The position numbers were made by a program, and so were the translations under genes. Source: Ruegeria meonggei (GTDB lineage: Bacteria > Pseudomonadota > Alphaproteobacteria > Rhodobacterales > Rhodobacteraceae). Taken from it: a DNA stretch of 64,000 nt. The notes under the pieces were generated by a model. The model was not told the origin of the DNA, did not search any database, and saw only the letters and a program-made list of their open reading frames with translations. Positions 36,273 through 44,369 of the stretch are shown here, piece after piece. The stretch covers positions 310,001 through 374,000 of the forward strand of contig NZ_FWFP01000001.1 of assembly GCF_900172215.1 (NCBI RefSeq), read 5' to 3'. The stretch's first letter is position 1. Each line of letters opens with the position of its first letter.

Positions 36273-37017
36273 CCATTTTTGGCAGGTGCTCCAACTCAAG
36301 AACATAGGTGTGGATCGAGAATATCACCGCCCGTGTTTCAGGCAACCGTAACAATGTCTGCCGTTCACTGCGCAGATACGGTGCGGTCTGCGCGTTTCTT
36401 TCTCTGCGTGGCGCATTGGCACTGCGCGGTTGGAACAGTTCAGCGTCCTCATAGGTCAGCGCGTTGAACCGCCACAGCGGTCGGCCCGGCTGTATGCCGT
36501 CAAACAGACGCTGCACGCGCCGCGCGATACTTATGTCATAGCTGTCGACCGGGATATGAATGTCGATCAACGGTCGCAGAAATTTCTCGGACAAGCTCCA
36601 ACTGGCTGGAAAACACAATATGGCGCCGGTCAGAACATGTTCATCCCCACGTTTTTGCAGAATGCACAGGTCCTCCTGCACCAGTTTGCACAAGGTATCC
36701 AAGGGCCGGGAACGATCTATCAAAACAGTCTGCCCGTCCGGTCGCGTCACCTGATCCGCAACACCACCGTAGGCGTGGGTCAAGACCAGCTCCAACAGCT
36801 CCTGCGCTGCCGGTTCAGATTCCGGGTCCAGGGCCAACACATCAGACCGGTGATTGGCCAGTAAGGCCTCTCGCCGTTGCATCTGAGCTGCAAACGCGTC
36901 GTCGCGCAGCAGCCAATTGTCCATACTGGTGGGCTGGATGCCGGGTAAGGCACGCGGGTTGAGCGGATCATACGGGATGGAGGTTTGCAGGATGGTCGTC
37001 ATGCCCCGATCTACCAT
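36259..37017 (-). CDS. Heme-dependent oxidative N-demethylase-like protein (DUF3445)
   Basis: The 252-residue protein matches the DUF3445/HODM family. Recognisable segments are LCKLVQEDLCILQ, GAILCFPASWSLSEKFLRP, IDIHIPVDSYD and RFNALTYEDAELFQP. One characterised member uses heme to demethylate dimethylamine oxidatively; the substrate here is not known. It lies beside dddP but is divergent from it (107-base gap), and a shared role in methylated-compound metabolism is only a suggestion. The start used is the upstream candidate at 37017; an internal ATG at 37002 is possible. Confidence 0.82.
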   Translation of the reverse strand: MVDRGMTTILQTSIPYDPLNPRALPGIQPTSMDNWLLRDDAFAAQMQRREALLANHRSDVLALDPESEPAAQELLELVLTHAYGGVADQVTRPDGQTVLIDRSRPLDTLCKLVQEDLCILQKRGDEHVLTGAILCFPASWSLSEKFLRPLIDIHIPVDSYDISIARRVQRLFDGIQPGRPLWRFNALTYEDAELFQPRSANAPRRERNAQTAPYLRSERQTLLRLPETRAVIFSIHTYVLELEHLPKMENPA

Positions 37018-37124
37018 CCGCGCGTCTGTTTGTCGGTCAAAAAGCGACGGACAGGTCGTCGCAAAATACCAAGACGCTTCCGAAATGTTTCTACACGCTT
37101 AATAATTAGGCAGGGAGGCCCAGC

Positions 37125-38468
37125 ATGAACCAACACTATCGGGATACCCGTAAGATCGATCCGACCAAGGGGGCAACCCTGGGCGACGGCACACCCAACG
37201 ATATGGACCGGGTCGAGATTGGCCCCACGCAGCTGGCCTTTGCTGAATGGGACGCCGCCGGGTTGGTATTGCCTGACCTTGCAAAGATGCGGGAATACCG
37301 GTGGACACGCCTGACCAAGGCCATCGTGGATCGCGGCTATGGCGGTCTGCTGATGTTCGACCCCCTCAACATTCGCTATGCCACCGACAGCACGAATATG
37401 CAGCTGTGGAATACCCACAACCCGTTCCGTGCCGTACTGTTATGTGCCGATGGGTACATGGTGATTTGGGATTACAAAAACTCGCCGTTTCTGTCCAAAT
37501 TCAACCCCTTAGTGCGTGAACAACGCTCAGGCGCAGACCTGTTCTATTTTGATCGCGGCGACAAGGTGGACGTGGCAGCAGATGTGTTCTCGAACGAGGT
37601 GCGCGCGCTGATCGACACCCATGGCGGCGGCAACAAACGGCTGGCGGTGGACAAGATCATGCTGCACGGCCTGCGCGCGCTCGAGGCGCAGGGCTTTGAG
37701 ATCATGGAGGGCGAAGAGGTCACCGAAAAGTCCCGCGCGGTAAAAGGCCCGGATGAGATCCTGGCCATGCGTTGCGCTAACCATGCCTGCGAAACCGCCG
37801 TTGCGGAAATGGAGCGCTTTGCACGGGCGAATGTCGGCGACGGCAAGACCTCGGAGGATGATATCTGGGCCATCCTGCATGCCGAGAACATCCGCCGGGG
37901 CGGTGAATGGATCGAAACGCGGTTGCTGGCGTCGGGTCAGCGCACCAACCCCTGGTTTCAGGAATGCGGACCGCGGATCACGCAGAACAATGAAATCATC
38001 GCCTTTGATACCGACCTGGTCGGGTCATACGGAATATGCGTCGATATCTCACGCACTTGGTGGATCGGGGATCAGAAACCGCGGCCCGACATGGTCTATG
38101 CCATGCAGCATGCGCATGAACACATCATGACCAACATGGAGATGCTGAAACCCGGTGTGATGATCCCGGATCTGACCGCGAATTGCCACAAACTGGACGA
38201 CAAGTTTCAGGCCCAGAAATATGGCTGCCTGATGCATGGAGTGGGTCTGTGTGATGAATGGCCACTGGTCGCCTATCCGGACAAGGCCGTGGCGGGCGCC
38301 TACGACTATGCGTTAGAGCCCGGCATGGTGCTGTGCGTCGAAGCGGCGGTGAGTGAGGTCGGTGGCGATTTCTCTATCAAGCTCGAAGATCAGGTCCTGA
38401 TCACCGAGGATGGCTATGAAAACCTCTCGACCTACCCGTTCGACCCGCAGCTTATGGGTTTGGAGTAA
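37125..38468 (+). CDS. dddP: Dimethylsulfoniopropionate lyase DddP
   Basis: The 447-residue protein has the M24 aminopeptidase-P-like fold of DddP, which cleaves DMSP to acrylate and dimethyl sulfide. The metal ligands known in roseobacter DddP occur at the same numbers: Asp295, Asp297, Asp307, His371, Glu406 and Glu421. The proposed catalytic base Asp377 is present in HGVGLCDEW. That agreement makes the assignment much stronger than general M24 similarity. GGGAGG lies upstream of ATG 37125. It is not in an obvious operon; the divergent neighbour is the DUF3445 gene, and a small convergent gene overlaps its last 17 bases. Confidence 0.95.
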   Translation: MNQHYRDTRKIDPTKGATLGDGTPNDMDRVEIGPTQLAFAEWDAAGLVLPDLAKMREYRWTRLTKAIVDRGYGGLLMFDPLNIRYATDSTNMQLWNTHNPFRAVLLCADGYMVIWDYKNSPFLSKFNPLVREQRSGADLFYFDRGDKVDVAADVFSNEVRALIDTHGGGNKRLAVDKIMLHGLRALEAQGFEIMEGEEVTEKSRAVKGPDEILAMRCANHACETAVAEMERFARANVGDGKTSEDDIWAILHAENIRRGGEWIETRLLASGQRTNPWFQECGPRITQNNEIIAFDTDLVGSYGICVDISRTWWIGDQKPRPDMVYAMQHAHEHIMTNMEMLKPGVMIPDLTANCHKLDDKFQAQKYGCLMHGVGLCDEWPLVAYPDKAVAGAYDYALEPGMVLCVEAAVSEVGGDFSIKLEDQVLITEDGYENLSTYPFDPQLMGLE

Positions 38469-38667
38469 CGCCGTGGGGTGACCAATGCGACCGGCGGACA
38501 TTGCCGTGCCAGTCTTCGGACAGCGGCGCGCTGGCCGCGACGTTGGATGACGTCGGCGAAGACCAGTTTTGGCCAAACGTGAACCCAAGCACGCCGGCCA
38601 GCGCAATTGCCGCCAGAATGTCGGGACGAAAAATGATGCCACGCGGGGCGGTTGCGATATGTGCCAT
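38452..38667 (-). CDS. Small hypothetical membrane protein
   Basis: The 71-residue protein has one hydrophobic segment (about residues 16-32, LAAIALAGVLGFTFG) and a polar C-terminal half. AAGGAGG precedes the ATG at 38667 on the minus strand, which supports real translation. The end overlaps the convergent dddP by 17 bases. I recognise no family. It shares an upstream region with the divergent hydrolase-OsmC gene. Confidence 0.65.
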   Translation of the reverse strand: MAHIATAPRGIIFRPDILAAIALAGVLGFTFGQNWSSPTSSNVAASAPLSEDWHGNVRRSHWSPHGVTPNP

Positions 38668-38722
38668 GTGAGCCTCCTTGGCTGAGAACTTGCGTATAGC
38701 TGTAAGATGGAGGCACGGCTTT

Positions 38723-38742
38723 AATTATTAAAACGAATAATT
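38723..38742. promoter_or_regulatory. AT-rich inverted repeat in a divergent promoter region
   Basis: AATTATT (38723-38729) and AATAATT (38736-38742) are perfect inverted repeats with a 6-base spacer. They lie in the 238-base gap between the small minus-strand gene and the plus-strand hydrolase-OsmC gene. A dimeric regulator site is possible; an AT-rich promoter element is an alternative. Confidence 0.35.
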
Positions 38743-38905
38743 GACCGGTTATACATCACAAAAATTGAACCCTCAAGAACCGCCGTGACCACCCGGGGAT
38801 TTTCGTATTATTCACTCACCTTCCCGTGACGCCTCTTACAATGGGGTTGAGCCATGCGGCGCAAGCACACAATATTGGTTCCAACCCGATACGTAAGGAC
38901 CTGAC

Positions 38906-40120
38906 ATGCCCACCGAACGCATTACTTTTGCCGGTCACGACGGCAACCAGTTGGCTGCGCGCCTTGACTTGCCCGATGGGCCGGTACTGGCGACAGCGCT
39001 GTTTGCGCATTGTTTTACCTGCTCAAAAGACATCCCGGCCGCCCGCCGTATTGCGGCCCGGTTGACCACAATGGGTATCGCCGTCCTGCGGTTTGATTTC
39101 ACCGGTCTGGGGCACTCAGGTGGAGAGTTTGCCAACACAACCTTCACCTCGAATATCGAAGACCTGCTGGCAGCGTCGCACTACCTGGCTGGGCGAAACA
39201 TGGCGCCTGCCCTTTTGATCGGGCATTCCCTGGGCGGGGCCGCCGTTTTGCGCGCGCGCGCCGGAATTCCCAGCGTCAAGGCAGTAGTCACTCTGGGTGC
39301 GCCCGCCGATCCCGGCCATGTCGCCCATCACTTTGAGGCCGCGATGACCCAGATTCAACAGGAAGGCTCGGCCGAGGTCACGCTGGGCGGTCGTCCCTTC
39401 CGGATAGGCAAAGCCTTTGTTGATGACATTTCGGAAACCGCGTTGACGCCCGCGATTGCCGACCTAAAGGCGGCGCTGCTGATCCTGCACGCACCAAGGG
39501 ATGAAACCGTCAGCATCGATAATGCCAGTACTATCTTTCTGGCCGCCAAACACCCCAAAAGTTTTGTGACGCTGGATGATGCCGATCATCTGATCACCCG
39601 TGCCTCGGACGCCGATTACGCGGCCGACGTGATATCGGCCTGGGTTTCGCGTTATGTCACGCTGAACCCACCTGCCCCGCCTCCGGGCGCGCCCGAAGGG
39701 GTTGTGCGCGTGACCGAGGCTGATCCCGATGGGTTCCAGCAGGATATTCAATCCGGACCCCGGCACCACGCTGTGGCCGACGAACCGGCCTCGTACGGTG
39801 GAACTGATCGGGGTATGTCTCCTTATGGCTTTGTGTCTTCCGGTCTGGGGGCCTGCACTTCGATGACAATCCGCATGTACGCGCGGCGGAAAAAATGGCC
39901 GCTGACCAGCGTCACCGTTGATGTGTGCCACGACAAGGTCCACGCGCAGGACGCGGGCCTGGCCGGGGACGGCAAGGTCGATCAGTTTCGGCGCAAGATT
40001 CGCCTTGAGGGCCCGTTGGATCACGAACAACGCGCCCGATTGCTTGAAATAGCGGATAAATGCCCTGTCCACCGCACACTGGAAGGGTCAGCCCGCATTA
40101 CCACGGAATTGCTGACCTGA
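38906..40120 (+). CDS. Alpha/beta hydrolase-OsmC fusion protein
   Basis: The 404-residue protein has an N-terminal alpha/beta hydrolase (about 1-255) with nucleophile motif GHSLGGAA (Ser about 112), late acid and His (DADHLIT). A C-terminal OsmC-like domain (about 265-404) follows. OsmC domains are thiol peroxidases; the cysteines are visible in GLGACTSM and DKCPVHRTL, the usual Ohr/OsmC pair. The same fusion is known in other proteobacteria, but its substrate is not established. An esterase-type activity coupled to peroxide detoxification is an inference. An AT-rich palindrome lies upstream. Confidence 0.92.
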   Translation: MPTERITFAGHDGNQLAARLDLPDGPVLATALFAHCFTCSKDIPAARRIAARLTTMGIAVLRFDFTGLGHSGGEFANTTFTSNIEDLLAASHYLAGRNMAPALLIGHSLGGAAVLRARAGIPSVKAVVTLGAPADPGHVAHHFEAAMTQIQQEGSAEVTLGGRPFRIGKAFVDDISETALTPAIADLKAALLILHAPRDETVSIDNASTIFLAAKHPKSFVTLDDADHLITRASDADYAADVISAWVSRYVTLNPPAPPPGAPEGVVRVTEADPDGFQQDIQSGPRHHAVADEPASYGGTDRGMSPYGFVSSGLGACTSMTIRMYARRKKWPLTSVTVDVCHDKVHAQDAGLAGDGKVDQFRRKIRLEGPLDHEQRARLLEIADKCPVHRTLEGSARITTELLT

Positions 40121-40142
40121 CACTTTAGGCACCCGCCCCCGT

Positions 40143-40469
40143 TCAGCGCCTGCGCGGCGCCGGACGGTGAATGGGTGGTCTGGCCGAAGGCGGGCGTGCC
40201 ACCGGCGGACGCGGACGCGCGGGTGGTTTCCCAACAGGTGGGTTCGGCCTGTTTGGGGGTCTTCCTTCGGGTGGACGCGGGCGATTTGGCCGGTCCACAT
40301 CGATATCCACGTCGACATCGTGATAGTAATCATTCCACAGCATCGAGTCGTAGAACGGGTCATAGCCATAGCCCACACCAACCGTGACTCCATCACAGGC
40401 CGACAATGTCAGGCTTGCAGCCCCAAGGCCCAAAGCCAGGATCGCGCGTTTAAAAAATCTGCGGGTCAT
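40143..40469 (-). CDS. Proline/arginine-rich lipoprotein
   Basis: The protein of about 108 residues has a lipoprotein signal peptide with lipobox LSAC, followed by Asp at +2 (CDGVTVG). It then has a tyrosine/aspartate-rich segment (YGYDPFYDSMLWNDYYHD, then VDVDIDVD) and a tail of Pro-Arg repeats (NRPRPPEGRPPNRP and similar). Pro/Arg repeats suggest binding to anionic surfaces such as the cell wall or RNA, but this is inference. GAGGAG precedes ATG 40469; the start at 40484 has no site. It is 11 bases after the neighbouring secreted-protein gene and on the same strand. Confidence 0.75.
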   Translation of the reverse strand: MTRRFFKRAILALGLGAASLTLSACDGVTVGVGYGYDPFYDSMLWNDYYHDVDVDIDVDRPNRPRPPEGRPPNRPNPPVGKPPARPRPPVARPPSARPPIHRPAPRRR

Positions 40470-40480
40470 GTGCGCTCTCC

Positions 40481-41038
40481 TCACTGCAGGGCCCGGAACG
40501 ACGCGAACACGGCGTTCAGGTCTTCGACATATGCCGGATCAGCACCCTCGCGCAGGATCGTCACCACAACGGCGATGCGCCCTTTGGGCAGGTCAATCAC
40601 AGCTGCGGTAAAATTCACGCCACGCCCGTCCCGATTGCCCGTGCCCCGAATGACATGGGCGGGTAATCCGCCGATGCGGGTGCGGCTAGTGTCCGAAACG
40701 GTCGGGTTCTTGACCAGAAACTTGTCCACGTCCTCGAGATATCTGAGACCGTCTTCTATCGAACGTATTCCGCTGGGTGAAACGAACCCCATCCAGACAT
40801 TATCATCGGTTACCGGACGCACGCCCATGACTCGCGCAACAGCGCGCGGATCGCCCAGATCAGTGTCCTCAATCTCGCGCGGGCCACCGGTGCGCAATGT
40901 CCAGAAATCGGGAACAGCAAAGGAGAACAACCCACGCCCCTGGTCGGTGTAAGTAACCGGCGTCTCGGCCGATAAAGGGCTGGCCGTCAGCCACATCGCT
41001 GTGCAGATCGGCAACGCGGAACTCAAAAGAATACGCAT
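40481..41038 (-). CDS. Secreted hypothetical protein
   Basis: The 185-residue protein has a signal peptide (residues 1-24, ending LSAE). A single domain follows with the segments FSFAVPDFWTLRTGGP, VWMGFVSPSG and AVIDLPKGRIAVVVTILRE. The pattern is of a periplasmic beta-rich protein of unknown function. It is first in a two-gene minus-strand unit with the Pro/Arg-rich lipoprotein. I do not recognise a named family. Confidence 0.75.
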   Translation of the reverse strand: MRILLSSALPICTAMWLTASPLSAETPVTYTDQGRGLFSFAVPDFWTLRTGGPREIEDTDLGDPRAVARVMGVRPVTDDNVWMGFVSPSGIRSIEDGLRYLEDVDKFLVKNPTVSDTSRTRIGGLPAHVIRGTGNRDGRGVNFTAAVIDLPKGRIAVVVTILREGADPAYVEDLNAVFASFRALQ

Positions 41039-41118
41039 ATCTCAATAACCTGTTTTGTCTGAGGGTTCAGCTTGAACCGCAGCGGCAGGAATTGTCCAGT
41101 ATCTCGTTACCCCGGCAA

Positions 41119-41155
41119 CAAAAAAACCCGCGCCCGGAAACCTCCGGACGCGGGT
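41119..41155 (-). terminator. Terminator of bioY
   Basis: ACCCGCGCCCGG (41126-41137) and CCGGACGCGGGT (41144-41155) form a 12-bp stem with one mismatch and a 6-base loop. On the minus strand a run of seven T residues follows. It lies 26 bases past the bioY stop. Confidence 0.9.
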
Positions 41156-41180
41156 GTATTTTTTGTTTATTTGCCGGAAA

Positions 41181-41768
41181 TCAGCTGCGGGCGTTGCCCA
41201 CCAGTTTCCACAGGCCGGGGATCAACAGCGCAGCCAGCGCCAGCTTGATCACATCACCAACCAGGAACGGTGTCAGACCCCATTCCAGGATCGGCTGGTC
41301 CCATCCGTACAGCTGACCCAGCCACAGCAGGCCAGGCACGTAGATCAGCACGTTGGCCAGCACCAGTGCCAGCGTCATCTTGCCAACTGAGCGGTCCCAG
41401 CCGCGTGCGGCCAGCGCACCCAAGGCCAACACAGCCAGCACATAGCCGACCAGATATCCACCGGTGCCGCCCATCATGTAAGTCAGGCCAAATTTTTCCG
41501 CCGATGATCCTGCGAAGACATCAAAGCCCAGCGCACCGATCAGCAGGTAGCCCATCATGGTGACCAGACCCAGACGCGCGCCATAGGCGGTGCCGATGGT
41601 TAGAACGGCAAAGGTTCCCATCGTGATCGGAACCGGCCACATTGGCACTTTGATTTTTGCGGCGATTGCCAGGGCAACGATGCCCAGCACGACCAGAACA
41701 ACCTGTTTGACGCGGAGTGCTGTCCCCTCACGCGGGCCAAATGCGTTGGCCAGTACGTTTGCATTCAT
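41181..41768 (-). CDS. bioY: Biotin transporter BioY
   Basis: The 195-residue integral membrane protein has about six helices and the BioY signature GTAYGARLG followed by MMGYLLIGALGFDVFAG and MGGTGGYLVGYVLA. It is the substrate-binding component of a biotin uptake system of the ECF type. No bioM/bioN ATPase or partner is in the window, so it may work alone or share components, as some BioY proteins do. I looked for a BioR operator (TTATCTATAA-like) upstream and did not find one. Confidence 0.93.
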   Translation of the reverse strand: MNANVLANAFGPREGTALRVKQVVLVVLGIVALAIAAKIKVPMWPVPITMGTFAVLTIGTAYGARLGLVTMMGYLLIGALGFDVFAGSSAEKFGLTYMMGGTGGYLVGYVLAVLALGALAARGWDRSVGKMTLALVLANVLIYVPGLLWLGQLYGWDQPILEWGLTPFLVGDVIKLALAALLIPGLWKLVGNARS

Positions 41769-41843
41769 GTGTTTTCTCCCTTAGCGGACCGAGATTCTGC
41801 GACAGGAATGCCCTGCCAGCGCCGCATCTGCAAGATGATTACG

Positions 41844-42266
41844 CTATCGCAGCATGTATTCGGTGTCCATTTCGTACGATTTTCGGGGTCCTGCTACATT
41901 CCAGCGCACGCTCCAGCGCGGCCAGGCAGTGAAATCATAAACTGCATCATAGCTGTCAGGCGGGCAATCATGGTGATCAGACACCCGTGGCGCACCCAAC
42001 CTGAGCGCATGAAAGTAGCGGCCATCGTCGAAATGAACCGCCACGTGATCCGCACCATCGCGCCATTGATACCTGCGGGTACCTTTCATCTCGGGTTGGC
42101 CGGGAATGCGCAGCGTCACCTCTTCCTCATAGATCAGCCCGTCCGCACCTCGGTGCAGATGCGCCACACCTTCGGCCTGCACCACCTGCCCGGCCCGCGC
42201 ATCGCGGATGGTGCGCGTCAATGCCCAGTGGCCTTCGAAATCAGCAAGGCTAGTGGGCAAATTCAT
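41844..42266 (-). CDS. DUF6314-family protein
   Basis: The 140-residue protein fits a family of small lipocalin-like cytoplasmic proteins, with LADFEGHWALTRTIRDARAG, YEEEVTLRIPG and the C-terminal WSVRWNVAGPRKSYEMDTEY. No function is established. It is the second gene of a pair: its start overlaps the stop of the secreted-protein gene upstream by four bases, so translation is likely coupled. Confidence 0.78.
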   Translation of the reverse strand: MNLPTSLADFEGHWALTRTIRDARAGQVVQAEGVAHLHRGADGLIYEEEVTLRIPGQPEMKGTRRYQWRDGADHVAVHFDDGRYFHALRLGAPRVSDHHDCPPDSYDAVYDFTAWPRWSVRWNVAGPRKSYEMDTEYMLR

Positions 42267-42595
42267 TCGGCGTAGGTCCCGTCTGTGGCACCACCGCTCT
42301 CATCAACAAACCGGATCACATCCCCGCTTTGCAGCACGTCATAACAAGCCCACAGATCAGATGGCGGCCAAACCGAGCAATATTGGCCATTGCGCACCGC
42401 CCAACGACCCGCGCTGGGACGGCCCGAGAAATACTGCGTTCCCATCGCGCCATCGAATGTCTGCCAGATGCCGTCGCCATATCCCAGCTTCTTGCCGACC
42501 AGTGCAGACAGAATCTCGTCCCCGCTCAGCCGCTGGAAACCTTCCGCGGCCAAAACCCCGGGCCAGAGGGCTAAAATCAGGGCAAACCGTCTCAT
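42263..42595 (-). CDS. Small secreted hypothetical protein
   Basis: The 110-residue protein has a short signal peptide (MRRFALILALWPGVLAAEG) and a mature part with two cysteines (NGQYCSVWPP and LWACYD) that could form a disulfide. It is coupled to the DUF6314 gene by a 4-base overlap. Similar small exported proteins with the block YFSGRPSAGRWAVRNGQYC are found across Rhodobacteraceae, from recollection. The function is unknown. Confidence 0.75.
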   Translation of the reverse strand: MRRFALILALWPGVLAAEGFQRLSGDEILSALVGKKLGYGDGIWQTFDGAMGTQYFSGRPSAGRWAVRNGQYCSVWPPSDLWACYDVLQSGDVIRFVDESGGATDGTYAE

Positions 42596-42683
42596 ACCTG
42601 CACTCGCGCCTTGTTCCCTTGTGCGGGTGCGTTTAAACCCCGCGCCAACGCCTCATCCCAATCATAAAAAGGTGCCGCTGCCA

Positions 42684-43988
42684 ATGATTCCACGTTACTC
42701 CCGCCCCGATATGGTCGCCATCTGGTCGCCCGAGACCAAGTTCCGCATCTGGTACGAGATCGAGGCCCATGCCTGCGATGCCATGGCTGATCTGGGCGTG
42801 ATCCCGCGTGAAAACGCCGAGGCCGTGTGGAAAGCCAAGGATGTAGAGTTCGACGTGGGCCGCATTGACGAGATCGAGGCCGTCACCAAGCATGACGTCA
42901 TCGCCTTTCTCACCCATCTGGCCGAGCATGTCGGCAGCGACGAGGCGCGGTTTGTGCATCAGGGCATGACCAGTTCGGACGTGTTGGACACCTGCTTTAA
43001 CGTGCAGCTGACCCGCGCCGCCGATATCCTGATCGCTGATCTCGAAGGTCTGCTGGCCGCGCTCAAGCGCCGCGCGATCGAACATAAGGACACCGTCCGC
43101 ATCGGCCGCAGCCACGGTATCCACGCCGAGCCAACAACCATGGGCCTGACCTTCGCCCGTTTCTACGCCGAGATGGACCGCAACCTGTCCCGTATGCGCG
43201 ATGCTCGGGCCGAGATTGCCACCGGCGCGATCAGCGGTGCAGTCGGCACTTTCGCCAATATCGACCCCCGGGTAGAAGACCATGTCTGCGACAAACTGGG
43301 CCTGGTGCCCGAGCCGATCAGCACACAGGTCATCCCACGGGACCGTCACGCTGCGTTCTTTGCCACGTTGGGCGTGATCGCCAGCAGCATCGAAAACATC
43401 GCCACCGAAGTTCGCCACATGCAGCGGACCGAGGTTCTGGAGGCCGAGGAGTTTTTCTCAAAAGGCCAAAAAGGATCGTCGGCCATGCCGCACAAACGCA
43501 ACCCGGTACTGACGGAAAACCTGACTGGTCTTGCCCGTCTGGTCCGTATGGCCGTGGTGCCTGCGATGGAAAACGTGGCGCTCTGGCATGAGCGCGACAT
43601 CTCTCATTCGTCCGTGGAACGCAACATCGGTCCCGACACAACCATTACGTTGGACTTTGCCCTGTCTCGCCTGACCGGCGTGATCGACAAGCTGGTAGTC
43701 TACCCTGAAAACATGCTGGCCAACATGAACAAGTTCCGCGGTCTAGTGATGAGCCAACGCGTGCTGCTGGCCCTGACCCAGGCCGGTGTCAGCCGAGAAG
43801 ACGCCTATCGTCTGGTGCAGCGCAACGCGATGAAGGTCTGGGAAGAAGGCAAGGACTTCAAAACCGAACTTTTGGGCGATCCAGATGTAACCGCCGCCCT
43901 TGGCGTCGAAGAAATCGAGGAAAAGTTTGACCTCGGCTATCACACCAAGCATGTCGACACGATTTTCGCCCGCGTGTTTGGCGAATAA
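42684..43988 (+). CDS. purB: Adenylosuccinate lyase
   Basis: The 434-residue enzyme cleaves SAICAR and adenylosuccinate in purine synthesis. The fumarase/aspartase superfamily signature GSSAMPHKRNPV is present, together with HQGMTSSDVLDT and the conserved SHGIHAEPTT. ATG 42684 (MIPRYSRPDMVAIWSPE) is the family N-terminus; the long frame from 42390 overlaps the divergent secreted-protein gene and is not used. It is followed about 125 bases later by a small secreted-protein gene. Confidence 0.97.
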   Translation: MIPRYSRPDMVAIWSPETKFRIWYEIEAHACDAMADLGVIPRENAEAVWKAKDVEFDVGRIDEIEAVTKHDVIAFLTHLAEHVGSDEARFVHQGMTSSDVLDTCFNVQLTRAADILIADLEGLLAALKRRAIEHKDTVRIGRSHGIHAEPTTMGLTFARFYAEMDRNLSRMRDARAEIATGAISGAVGTFANIDPRVEDHVCDKLGLVPEPISTQVIPRDRHAAFFATLGVIASSIENIATEVRHMQRTEVLEAEEFFSKGQKGSSAMPHKRNPVLTENLTGLARLVRMAVVPAMENVALWHERDISHSSVERNIGPDTTITLDFALSRLTGVIDKLVVYPENMLANMNKFRGLVMSQRVLLALTQAGVSREDAYRLVQRNAMKVWEEGKDFKTELLGDPDVTAALGVEEIEEKFDLGYHTKHVDTIFARVFGE

Positions 43989-44112
43989 ATCCAGACCTAT
44001 CAAACGGTTCAGCAGGCTCGGGCGCGCGCGACGCGACCCGGGCCTTGTTGTTTTTGCCAGGCCGGTCGAAATCGGGTATGGTTGCGGAGTATTTCCGAAC
44101 AGGAGAAACACT

Positions 44113-44265
44113 ATGATCCGTACACTCATCTGCGCCCTGGCCTTTGGTTGCTGTGCCTCGGTTGCGCTGGCCTGTAGCGGCCATTCCAAGCAAACCCAAT
44201 CCTGCGCGCCTGGCAGTTCTTGGGACGCTGAAAGCCAAAGCTGCACTGAAATCATCAACAGCTAA
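44113..44265 (+). CDS. Tiny secreted cysteine-rich protein
   Basis: The 50-residue product has a signal peptide ending ALA (about residue 20) and a mature part of about 30 residues with three cysteines. AGGAGAAACACT lies before the ATG at 44113, which supports expression. The mature part contains CAPGSSWDAESQSC, a C-x2-G-x2-W-D-x5-C motif. The same spacing occurs in the next gene (44370-44912). The gene is just downstream of purB. Confidence 0.7.
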   Translation: MIRTLICALAFGCCASVALACSGHSKQTQSCAPGSSWDAESQSCTEIINS

Positions 44266-44369
44266 GAATTTTCTTTCCTACTTGTGAATAAAAGCGAGCC
44301 CGCGATTGTTAGCTTTTTAGAAGATCACGCTATGCTTGATCAGAGCAGCCCAGTGAACGGAGTAGGAAA

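Noticed and set aside
41769-41843. BioR operator upstream of bioY
   Set aside because: No TTATCTATAA-like palindrome is present in the gap.
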